Below are positions 41,049-47,928 of a stretch of 47,928 bases of DNA, in pieces. A model generated the notes under the pieces. It did not search any database, had not been told where the DNA came from, and saw nothing but the letters and a program-made list of their open reading frames with translations. How positions within the stretch are numbered: position 1 is the first letter of the stretch; every line of letters starts with the position of its first letter. The position numbers and the translations under genes are program-made. The stretch is from a virus. The stretch covers positions 1-47,928 of the IMG/VR virus record IMGVR_UViG_3300025410_000030; one strand, written 5' to 3'.

Positions 41049-41738
41049 GTGTCCGGGATTGATCCTCAACCGGGTCCGGTAGTATCTGGTACGGGAACCG
41101 GTTTATTCACGCAATTAGAGAGCCCGCTTTTAGTTGTAAAACAACGTGAGATATGGGCTGAAATAGATCAGCAACGTTTCCATGATGAGTCTCTTCAATG
41201 GTTTGGAGAGGAAACAATCGTTCGTCAACTATGGCGTGCTGAGGATGCTGCTCTTGGTTTGGTTGGGTATTGCCAGCAGTGCCAAGATTCCCCGAATCCG
41301 CTGTACCCGGATGCCACGATACAATCACGGGTTAGTACTGTATACAGACAAACGGGGAATAGCTACTGCCCGACCTGTTTCGGTACTACCTTCAGCGGTG
41401 GATTCAAACCTATTTGCTATCATCTGTATATGTTGGCGGCAGATACTCCGCAGGTGCGTTCTAACTTATCAACGGGACAATTCTGGAGAGACAACCCCCA
41501 GGTACAGTTCAGTTGGTTCCCCGAGATTAGAACTGGTGATTTAGTTGTCCGCGTTAATTCCTGGAGCAATGGCACACCGACTGCCCTAGGTCTTAGATTC
41601 CAGGTGAGCGCGGTCAATGTGCAGACCGTGAGAACTGGCCCCGGTATCAGTTACGATACCACCAAGATTGTTAGTCAGTCTTGCACGTTAGAGAATGTAT
41701 TCCCGAGCCACCCATATTATAACGTCCCAGTCATATGA
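41049..41738 (+). CDS. Candidate head closure/stopper protein with zinc site
   Basis: 229 residues from GTG, which has GGGAGGAG at ideal distance; that ribosome site lies inside the end of the homing gene. CQQCQDS and CPTCFGT form a four-cysteine zinc site (about residues 77-120). The second half (RTGDLVVRVNSW and LGLRFQVSAVNVQTV) reads like the beta barrel of stopper-type connector proteins. Its place between neck protein and terminator-like gene supports this. Its original start was probably ATG-TCG-GGC, now seen at the end of the upstream gene. Confidence 0.6.
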   Translation: MSGIDPQPGPVVSGTGTGLFTQLESPLLVVKQREIWAEIDQQRFHDESLQWFGEETIVRQLWRAEDAALGLVGYCQQCQDSPNPLYPDATIQSRVSTVYRQTGNSYCPTCFGTTFSGGFKPICYHLYMLAADTPQVRSNLSTGQFWRDNPQVQFSWFPEIRTGDLVVRVNSWSNGTPTALGLRFQVSAVNVQTVRTGPGISYDTTKIVSQSCTLENVFPSHPYYNVPVI

Positions 41739-42256
41739 TTAATGGAGTTCTTTTACCAGAGTTATTAACGCAGAGATTATCTCGCCGCGCAGTTGAGATC
41801 GCTCAGCTAATAGGACCGCGTAAAACAGGGCGTGGACTGAATAGCCTCTTGCCGCTGTATCAACCAGGGATAATAGGTATAGAAGTACCTGATAACACTG
41901 CCTATATGTACGACCTTGAGAAGGGCGTCCGGGCACATGCCATGGTGGATCTCGCTGGGAAGGTAATCCCGATTAGAGAAACTAACGGGAATATCTCTTT
42001 TAGAAGAGCTAGCGCGAACAAGATTGGCACTATACCAATTATTACAAGATCAGCTAAAGACGGAAGAATACAGACGGATAAGAGAGAGTGGTATTACCCG
42101 GAGAAACAGGGGCTCTCATTCCTGGATAAATCACTTCGTATGAGTGTAGAGGAATGGAAGAGAACAACCAATACACAAGAAGTTATAAGTATTCTTATGC
42201 AAACTAGCATGAAGAATGATATAAGCGAGATCTTATATGGCAGACCCACACCTTAA
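41735..42256 (+). CDS. Connector-region hypothetical protein
   Basis: 173 residues, start overlapping the previous stop (ATGA). An N-terminal helix region with SRRAVEIAQLIGPRKTGRGL suggests the HK97 gp10-like neck family, whose members begin with a helix and basic residues. RASANKIGTIPI near 88 repeats the short ANK motif of other virion proteins. The C-terminus is helical. The role is inferred mainly from position ahead of the terminator and sheath. Confidence 0.6.
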   Translation: MINGVLLPELLTQRLSRRAVEIAQLIGPRKTGRGLNSLLPLYQPGIIGIEVPDNTAYMYDLEKGVRAHAMVDLAGKVIPIRETNGNISFRRASANKIGTIPIITRSAKDGRIQTDKREWYYPEKQGLSFLDKSLRMSVEEWKRTTNTQEVISILMQTSMKNDISEILYGRPTP

Positions 42257-42268
42257 TAAGGATTAATT

Positions 42269-42916
42269 TTGTTTCAGACAGCCGTAAAAACGTGCATCAT
42301 AGAGGCTCTTGAAGCTGGATTTTCTACCCTCGCGTCCTCCCCAAGTGATTATAGCCTTGAGTTGACGCCAAATAGTATCACGATTGAGTACCCTCTCGAG
42401 CTTGTCCAATGGCCAGCGATATTTGTGCAATTTAGGCCCAACAAGATCCAGTGGTCTGGGCTCAACCCCGATATATTCAGCACATCAGTGTCGGGAATCA
42501 CCATAAGTGGTATAAATTATCCAGGGTCTAACGCCACCAGAACCGGGTATTTTGAGGGCAGTATTGACCTACAAATCATGGCTATGCACAGCGAGGAACG
42601 AGACCGTCTTTACGATAGTGTTACGAACCTGATCTTATTAGACAGTATTAGCCCTGCCAGTACGGCTTTTGTCCAGAGTATCTATAACAATAATCTAGTC
42701 GGGATGACGCTGCTTTTGGACACATTCACCCCTCTCGGGGACAGCATCAGTGTGGGAACCCCGTGGAGCCCCGAAGAACTTACCTATGAATCCAGCATCC
42801 GAGTCAGTTGCATAGGTGACTTCTACGAGACAAAGTACCAGCCACTTTACCCACAGATCACTGCCGCAACTTTCTCGGGGACCATGGTGCCTCAAATCAT
42901 TACGTTTTCTGGCTAA
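42269..42916 (+). CDS. Candidate tail terminator protein
   Basis: 215 residues. Start is TTG with AAGGA six bases upstream; no good ATG exists near. Layout is N-terminal helix (AVKTCIIEALEAG), ELVQWPAIFVQFRP, then GYFEGSIDLQIMAMHSEERD, which fits the alpha/beta terminator (gp15/gpU-like) pattern of strand-Pro-Ala-Ile and a strand followed by ER helix. Terminators cap the tube at the neck. It lies just before the sheath, as expected. The following 75-base gap has AT-rich sequence with TGTAAAACAA and AAGGAG. Confidence 0.62.
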   Translation: MFQTAVKTCIIEALEAGFSTLASSPSDYSLELTPNSITIEYPLELVQWPAIFVQFRPNKIQWSGLNPDIFSTSVSGITISGINYPGSNATRTGYFEGSIDLQIMAMHSEERDRLYDSVTNLILLDSISPASTAFVQSIYNNNLVGMTLLLDTFTPLGDSISVGTPWSPEELTYESSIRVSCIGDFYETKYQPLYPQITAATFSGTMVPQIITFSG

Positions 42917-42991
42917 TTATTCAGAATAAAAGTATTAAAAGAAACACTGTAAAACAATAAACCATTCGCATAAGGCATTGAAGGAGAATGT

Positions 42992-44554
42992 ATGCCTATT
43001 CCCAATTATCAGATTCCTGGGGTTTATGTCACACAGTCTGGTTCCTCACTGACCGCTGTGAACCCAACAAATCTTAATATCGCTATTATTGCCGACGATG
43101 TCGTGCAGGGCTACAACATGGATACGTTCAATAACGTTGTATCTGTGAGTGGTGTCACAATCGGTCAGCTCTCTGTACCAATGGTTAATAATACATATAG
43201 CGGAACATATTCGACGTATTCCGGATACACAGTAACATGGACCAGCAACAGCGGAACGACAATTACCGGTGCTTATGGAACCAACTTTAACATAACAAAT
43301 GCTAGCGGTAGTGCGTTCTCTTACCTCACGACAAGCGGAATTTCTTCGAGCACCGTCCCAAGCGGGACCGTACAGATAACGTATGGTCACAACTGGGGTG
43401 CCTATGGGAATTTCACAGAGTATACACAGGCTGCTCAGGCCATAGGGTCGTCCATCAGCGGAACAACGATTGTTCACCCAGCATTGCTCGCTACGCAGCT
43501 CGCTTTCCAGAATGGTGCGAACACTGTATCGATTCTTCCTGTGGCCAGAACATCCAGTGGCACTACAGCATCTACTCAGGATTGGGCGAACGTGTTCTCC
43601 ACTGGTAGTGGGTTTACCGGGAACAACCCGATCTACGCTGCCGCCCTTAATAACATTGATGTAATTGTCCCCCTTTACGGATTCATCAGCATGAGCGGAG
43701 CTACATACGGTCAGATAACTCCGTACGGTAGCAACAACGTAGCTGCCGCGATTACCAGCTATCTTCTTGCTCAGAGCAGTAATGGCGTTTACCAAAGAGC
43801 CTTCCTTGGTGTAGACGGCACCTTTAACCAGGTAACGACCACCGCTATGCAAGCCCTGGCAAGTGGCTTCGGTATCGGTGGAGCGGGAACAAGAGTGAGC
43901 CTTCTTTTCCCTTCTACAATCAACTATAACCCTGGTCTGAGCACTTCGACTGGTCTTACGAACGTCAGCTTTAACATCCCAGGGTACTACTTAGCTGCCG
44001 CCGTAGCCGGTACATTTGTAGGACAAACCAACGTTGCTACACCAATTACTAATAAGATTGTTAATGGTTTCAACTATGTGCCAAACCAGATTAGCCTGAT
44101 TGATGCCCAAACCAACTATCTTCCATATGGATTGACGACGGTATATCAGAAGCGAGACGGTAAACTCTGGATCCTTCAGGGGTTAACAACAAATATTACA
44201 AACTGGTTAACACAAGAGATATCTATTAACGCGATTGGCGATGTTCTTGCGAATCAGATTAGAAATGGTCTACAGGCTACTAGCCTCATTGGTGGTCCAT
44301 TGACGCAAATTACAGCTGCTGCTGCCCTCGGTGAGGTGCAAGGACAGCTAACGGATGCTGTTGCTAACGGTTTAATTCAAAATTATCAGAACTTGGCGTA
44401 TACAGTTAATCCTGCCACACCAACAACTATCAATATAACTTTCCAATACTCTCCGACCTACCCAATTAACTACATCCAAGTTGTACTGAGTCTGAACACT
44501 CAGACCGGTGTAGTCCTGGCTAGTAGCGCTCAGAGCAACCTCGTAGTTTACTAG
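42992..44554 (+). CDS. Contractile tail sheath protein
   Basis: 520 residues. The N-terminal PNYQIPGVYVTQSGSSLT is the typical sheath beginning. An inserted Ser/Thr/Gly-rich beta domain (about 50-130) decorates the outside. The conserved core includes QRAFLGVDG, YYLAAAVAGTFVGQ and a C-terminal helix-strand block with WLTQEISINAIGDVLANQIR that interlocks neighbouring subunits. It polymerises around the tube and contracts to drive it into the cell. Strong AAGGAG. Followed closely by the tube gene, the classical arrangement. Confidence 0.87.
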   Translation: MPIPNYQIPGVYVTQSGSSLTAVNPTNLNIAIIADDVVQGYNMDTFNNVVSVSGVTIGQLSVPMVNNTYSGTYSTYSGYTVTWTSNSGTTITGAYGTNFNITNASGSAFSYLTTSGISSSTVPSGTVQITYGHNWGAYGNFTEYTQAAQAIGSSISGTTIVHPALLATQLAFQNGANTVSILPVARTSSGTTASTQDWANVFSTGSGFTGNNPIYAAALNNIDVIVPLYGFISMSGATYGQITPYGSNNVAAAITSYLLAQSSNGVYQRAFLGVDGTFNQVTTTAMQALASGFGIGGAGTRVSLLFPSTINYNPGLSTSTGLTNVSFNIPGYYLAAAVAGTFVGQTNVATPITNKIVNGFNYVPNQISLIDAQTNYLPYGLTTVYQKRDGKLWILQGLTTNITNWLTQEISINAIGDVLANQIRNGLQATSLIGGPLTQITAAAALGEVQGQLTDAVANGLIQNYQNLAYTVNPATPTTINITFQYSPTYPINYIQVVLSLNTQTGVVLASSAQSNLVVY

Positions 44555-44563
44555 GAGTAACTT

Positions 44564-45037
44564 ATGGCAAAATCAACATTCCGCGTAGGTGGTGGTCAAT
44601 ATACAGCATTTACCTATAAGGGAGCTCCTCTAATCTATGCTCAGATGATCAACGAGCGCGGTCCTCAGCCCGTTGCTCAGCCCCAGCCAATACAACCATT
44701 AGATTCTCCTTACCCCATTGAAATTGCGCTACCCTCCGCTCTTCAGGCTGGAACGCTAGAAATAACGTTCCTCGAGCAATGGAACGCAGAAGTCTGGGCG
44801 CAACTTGGTGGAGACTTTACAACTGCCTCTGACTTGCTCGATGTGTTTAATGCTCAGCTGGCACAGGGCGAAGTTCAGTGTCAAAAGATCATCAAAAAGC
44901 CAGACGGTACAACACGCAGAATTACTTATCAGGGCTGCGTCGTTGTCAATGCACAAATTGATGAGTTGATCCAAATTGGAACAATGACGATCCCCAAGAC
45001 AATAACAATTATGTATCGTTCTAGAAAAGAATCCTGA
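44564..45037 (+). CDS. Tail tube protein
   Basis: 157 residues with AGGAG site, ten bases after the sheath. The size and beta-rich pattern (TFRVGGGQYTAFTYKGAPLI, LEITFLEQWNAEVW, GTMTIPKTITIMYRS) agree with tube proteins of contractile tails, which form stacked hexameric rings. The neighbour order sheath, tube, then chaperones and tape measure is diagnostic. Confidence 0.75.
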   Translation: MAKSTFRVGGGQYTAFTYKGAPLIYAQMINERGPQPVAQPQPIQPLDSPYPIEIALPSALQAGTLEITFLEQWNAEVWAQLGGDFTTASDLLDVFNAQLAQGEVQCQKIIKKPDGTTRRITYQGCVVVNAQIDELIQIGTMTIPKTITIMYRSRKES

Positions 45038-45057
45038 CAGAAAGGTAACGAAGTAAA

Positions 45058-46047
45058 ATGACCGTACGTTCATATTTAATCCAGCTGCAGCCAGGAGTTG
45101 GTCAAGCCATTCTCCCTGACCACCGTAAGATGGTACAAGGTGTGCAGTATGTAGTCGATGCCGACACATTCTCCAAGATTAGCCTCGGTGCTCGCCAGAA
45201 TGTTGTTAGCGTTGTATCAGTCTACACTGACAACACTACTTCCAGTGGTGGCTACGTCCCCGCTCAGGTCTCTACGGGTGTAAACCGTCAGATCGGTGCG
45301 AGTGGCCAGAGCTTCCTCAACATCCTCTCGCAGACGAGTTCTACTCTGACAGCGTTCAGCATTGCTGGCTTCGCTGCTCAGGGTGCCTCTCCCGGTGGTT
45401 CTCAGGGCGCTGGCGCCGGTATCGGCACCGCTCAGTCTACGCTTAGCGGTTCTGCGAGTAACTACTCGCTAACCGGACCAGATGGTGCCCGTTATACCCT
45501 CGTATATAACGGAACATCTTCTACCATTTCTGGCGGTTGGTCTACAGTATGGCAAGACTTTAATAACCGGTACGTATCGACCGCCTCTGGTATCACATTC
45601 CAGGTACGTCAGGATGGTCTCGGCACATCTTACCTAATCAGCGCGAACACCACGCTGACTGGTACTGCCGGAGCCGTAACGACAGTCGGTACAAAGCAGG
45701 GTGAGTTCGCCGGTATCACATTGGTTAACATCCCTGCCGGTAACTTCGGGTTCGTACAGATTGAGGGTATCCACCCTAACGCAGCAGTATACAGCGGAAC
45801 CGCCGTTGGTGCCGTGGTCGCGGTCAGTGGTACAAGCTCTACTGGTGTGCTTGCTCCTCCTGCTACGACTGTAACGTCTGTCAGCACCGCTGGTGTCGTG
45901 ACCGGATCGGCCCTTGCGAATAACGTTGTTGGTACAGTTCTGACGACTCCCGCCAGTGGTACTGGTACTGGTCAGTACTTTGCCCAGGTTGAGCTTCGTA
46001 GCCGTCGTGTCAAGAAACCGTACAACCGTTTTCTGAATAAGAACTAG
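45058..46047 (+). CDS. Tail-associated beta-rich protein
   Basis: 329 residues, located between tube and chaperone genes. The N-terminal 60 residues (RSYLIQLQPGVGQAILPDHR) look like a small attached domain. The rest is Ser/Thr/Gly/Val-rich, with YSLTGPDGARYTLVYNGTSS and an Ig-like C-terminal half, ending in a basic tail (LRSRRVKKPYNRFLNK). Codon choice suggests high expression. It may decorate the tail or capsid; no specific family recognised. Confidence 0.58.
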   Translation: MTVRSYLIQLQPGVGQAILPDHRKMVQGVQYVVDADTFSKISLGARQNVVSVVSVYTDNTTSSGGYVPAQVSTGVNRQIGASGQSFLNILSQTSSTLTAFSIAGFAAQGASPGGSQGAGAGIGTAQSTLSGSASNYSLTGPDGARYTLVYNGTSSTISGGWSTVWQDFNNRYVSTASGITFQVRQDGLGTSYLISANTTLTGTAGAVTTVGTKQGEFAGITLVNIPAGNFGFVQIEGIHPNAAVYSGTAVGAVVAVSGTSSTGVLAPPATTVTSVSTAGVVTGSALANNVVGTVLTTPASGTGTGQYFAQVELRSRRVKKPYNRFLNKN

Positions 46048-46103
46048 AAAATTGCATAATTTACTGGTAGGCTACAAGGTAAGCCCTAGACCCAGAGGAT
46101 AAT

Positions 46104-46625
46104 ATGACAATTGCAGACAATAGAGGTTGGGAGACAGAAGACCCCTCCCAACCAATGAATGAAGTTATATCTTTCCCCGATGAGTGGAAGGAAGAGTTTG
46201 AAGGTCTCTTATTCCTCGGCTATTTACAGCATGAGGTAAAGAGAATACCTTTCCACAGTTTTGTAATTAAGACTCTCAATATCAATGAGAAGTTAGAGGT
46301 AAGTCTTATCGCCAAGCCCTACCTGGAGAGTGTTGGTTATAATCGTGCTTGGAAGGCGGCGGTCGTTGCTGCTGCCCTAGTCAGCATTGATGGACGACCT
46401 CTCATACCTAGTAATAAAACAACAAATGTTGTTAAGCAAAAGTATGATTACGTAGTCAATAATTGGTATGACACAACAATTGATCTTCTTTACGAAGAGC
46501 TCGATATGTTGGAGAATAAAGTCATTATGGTTCTTCAAGAGCTTAATATCATTGAGCCGATCATGCCAGTAAATATTTTTGATGATGACAACAAGGAAAC
46601 GGATAACCCAAAAGATGGCAACTAG
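46104..46625 (+). CDS. Tail assembly chaperone, short form (G-like)
   Basis: 173 residues with AGAGGA ribosome site. Helical, acidic protein directly upstream of the tape measure, the usual place of the lambda G / T4-type chaperone pair. CCA AAA in its last codons is part of a slippery heptamer, after which it terminates within four codons if no shift occurs. The short form binds the tape measure during tail assembly, by analogy with lambda gpG. Confidence 0.72.
   Translation: MTIADNRGWETEDPSQPMNEVISFPDEWKEEFEGLLFLGYLQHEVKRIPFHSFVIKTLNINEKLEVSLIAKPYLESVGYNRAWKAAVVAAALVSIDGRPLIPSNKTTNVVKQKYDYVVNNWYDTTIDLLYEELDMLENKVIMVLQELNIIEPIMPVNIFDDDNKETDNPKDGN
46607..46613 (+). promoter_or_regulatory. 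-1 ribosomal frameshift slippery site CCCAAAA
   Basis: The zero-frame codons are C-CCA-AAA, a canonical X-XXY-YYZ heptamer. The -1 frame is closed by TAA immediately upstream (46604-46606) and open from this point, so the heptamer lies exactly where the frames first overlap. A weak stem GTACG/CGTAC begins about 16 bases downstream. Confidence 0.75.
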
Positions 46626-47032
46626 ACCCGTACGTTGTTGAAAAAAGTGAGATAGCGTACTTAACCGGTGTCTTCAATAAGTCTGATCTTAATTTTCTTC
46701 AGGAAAAGCTATTAATAGCTGTCACATTGCGTAAGCGTAAGCAAGAAGCCGAGTTAGAAGAAGCGCATTTTGAACAGAACATGTTCTTGATTAACCCAGA
46801 GATGTATCGACAGTACATGAAGAACAAAGAAGATAACTCTGAGAACGAAGGCATTGCCTGGGGCGCTCCTGAAAGTATTGAAGAGCAACAGGAACTCCAA
46901 CGTATCTTTGAAGAAATCAATCAGCAGCTTGATAGTGATGAAGATAAAAAAGCCAATGAAGAGTTTGTTAATCAACTGGGCATAATGAATATATTCAACG
47001 GCATTGATATAGATAAAATTGGGGGTGACTAA
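46607..47032 (+). CDS. Tail assembly chaperone frameshift extension (T-like)
   Basis: This frame has no usable ATG at its beginning; it is entered by -1 slippage at 46607-46613, joining 46104-46613 to 46613-47032 for a product of about 309 residues. The extension is acidic and helical, with LNFLQEKLLIAVTLRKRKQ and a long Glu/Gln-rich helix ending in IDIDKIGGD. By analogy with lambda gpGT the extended form recruits tube subunits to the tape measure. The stop overlaps the tape-measure ATG (TAATG). An internal TTG is an improbable independent start. Confidence 0.72.
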   Translation, partial: PKRWQLDPYVVEKSEIAYLTGVFNKSDLNFLQEKLLIAVTLRKRKQEAELEEAHFEQNMFLINPEMYRQYMKNKEDNSENEGIAWGAPESIEEQQELQRIFEEINQQLDSDEDKKANEEFVNQLGIMNIFNGIDIDKIGGD

Positions 47033-47928
47033 TGGCACAAAATGATGGTGTTGAACTAAATTTTGATATGAATGCCAACACCGGGCCCATGCTCGAAGGC
47101 ATGCAAAGAGTCGCCGCAGTAACAAAACAGATCCGTGCAGATATTGAGGCCATGAGCGATGGATTGGATGGTACTATTGATAGAGCAAATAAACTCAGAA
47201 CCTCTTTTGAAGGTAGCTTAAATCTTGTCGATCAGATAAAAGCTGGAATGGATGTTGTAGGAACATTCGCGCAGACTTTTCAAACTGCTCAAAATAACAA
47301 TACCAATGCCTTATTGGAAATGATGAGAAGCACCCGCGCCCTTGGCGGGAATATGAACCAGTTTATGAATATCGCATCGTCTGCTGGGTTTGGTAGGGGG
47401 ACCCCAGGCTACGGCGGTGTATACACGGGCGGTATAACTCAGAGCCAAGATTTCAGTAGTTATGCACAAGACCAAGAATCAAACATATCTTCTTCTCCAT
47501 ACGATAGGATTATCAAACGCCGAGCTAAACCAGCGTCTGGCGGCGGTGCAGGCGGAGGAATCCCGCCAATCTTCACCAGTGGCGGAGAAGTACCCTACGA
47601 AGAAGTACCTTACAATGGTCAAGGCCCGAATACAGATGCGATAAATGGCATCTATGGCACCAGGGGGATCAATCTTGGCGGTAACCGACAAGTTCCTATA
47701 AAGCCAGCTCAATTGATGATCCAAGATCAATTAAAGCAGTACTACCCTAATTTATATGATGACATAGTGGGTAATGGCAAAGAAGGAACCGCTGCTGAGT
47801 TCGCGTATAGAAATATGATGTACCAGGCGGGAAGCCTGATCGGGAGAATCCCTGGCGGCGGAAGAATAATGGGACGCCTTCAGGAGGGTCTCAATAATTA
47901 TGGCATAAATCTCGATGCTATTAAAGCT
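47032..47928 (+). CDS. Tape measure protein, 3' end cut by window
   Basis: 299 codons are visible and the frame is open to the last base. The start shares a base with the chaperone stop. The N-terminal VELNFDMNANTGPMLEGMQR and the following helices are typical tape-measure beginnings, and position directly after the frameshifted chaperones is the defining context. A Gly-rich segment lies near 170-180 and 210-230. Full-length tape measures determine tail length and are usually many hundreds of residues. Confidence 0.75.
   Translation, partial: MAQNDGVELNFDMNANTGPMLEGMQRVAAVTKQIRADIEAMSDGLDGTIDRANKLRTSFEGSLNLVDQIKAGMDVVGTFAQTFQTAQNNNTNALLEMMRSTRALGGNMNQFMNIASSAGFGRGTPGYGGVYTGGITQSQDFSSYAQDQESNISSSPYDRIIKRRAKPASGGGAGGGIPPIFTSGGEVPYEEVPYNGQGPNTDAINGIYGTRGINLGGNRQVPIKPAQLMIQDQLKQYYPNLYDDIVGNGKEGTAAEFAYRNMMYQAGSLIGRIPGGGRIMGRLQEGLNNYGINLDAIKA

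Noticed and set aside
43046-43852. Long open frame of 268 codons on the - strand
   Set aside because: It lies fully within the sheath gene, has no ribosome site and a Cys/Arg-rich translation without fold signals; it is a mirror of codon bias.
46727-47032. Independent gene starting at TTG 46727
   Set aside because: There is no ribosome site, and the frame is open back to a perfect slippery site; frameshift expression explains it better.

Overview
The window is one continuous stretch of a large tailed-phage genome with a contractile tail (myovirus type, Caudoviricetes). The evidence is a portal protein, a prohead protease, a scaffold-like protein, a major capsid protein, a head-to-tail connector set, a tail sheath, a tail tube, a frameshifted pair of tail-assembly chaperones and the beginning of a tape-measure protein. 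All of these lie in order on the + strand. I found no convincing gene on the - strand. Genes are tightly packed, often with TAATG or ATGA stop/start overlaps and AGGAG-type ribosome binding sites. The host cannot be named from sequence alone. One strong sigma70-like promoter sits so close to a start codon that the mRNA would be nearly leaderless. That, with the holin style and mid-range GC, would fit a Gram-positive (perhaps actinobacterial) host, but this is weak inference. Both ends of the window cut genes: the first lacks its start and the tape-measure gene lacks its end. No terminase, polymerase, integrase or CRISPR array is visible.

Layout. (1) Positions 1-6581: small and medium genes of mostly unknown function, several ending in a shared A-(S/N)-K motif plus helix, together with a Dps-type ferritin, a metallophosphoesterase and a permuted papain-like cysteine hydrolase. 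(2) 6598-9401: a promoter, a small ORF, a candidate holin, then six tRNAs (Asp, Asn, Ser, Gln, Tyr, Ile-TAT) interleaved with a methyltransferase, a TagD-like cytidylyltransferase, a glycosyltransferase-like protein and a ribbon-helix-helix-like protein. A tRNA-like hairpin lacking the D and anticodon arms lies between two of the tRNAs. (3) 9488-16898: six unknown genes, of which the last five overlap end to end; nearly all carry CxxC zinc-knuckle clusters. (4) 16959-31246: head module with portal (interrupted by a LAGLIDADG intein), prohead protease, scaffold candidate, decoration candidate, major capsid protein, a free-standing PD-(D/E)XK homing endonuclease and small accessory virion proteins. 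(5) 31255-39266: fibre/adhesin module, including a YadA-head-like fibre, a 932-residue protein with about 30 basic 20-residue repeats, an NlpC/P60-like hydrolase and a short fibre whose C-terminal domain has different base composition. (6) 39267-47928: connector genes interrupted by a Vsr-like homing endonuclease, then sheath, tube, chaperones with a CCCAAAA slippery site, and the tape measure.

How it works together: the protease probably matures a prohead built from the capsid protein on the scaffold around the portal; connectors close the head and join it to the sheath/tube; G/GT-type chaperones load the tape measure; fibres and the cell-wall hydrolase act in adsorption and entry; the holin and the cysteine hydrolase may act at lysis. 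Three homing-endonuclease elements (one intein, two intergenic) have all targeted essential virion genes. The most unusual observations are the shared A-(S/N)-K motif, the 20-residue basic repeat protein, the gene-end duplication around the Vsr-like endonuclease, the zinc-knuckle gene series and the tRNA minihelix.
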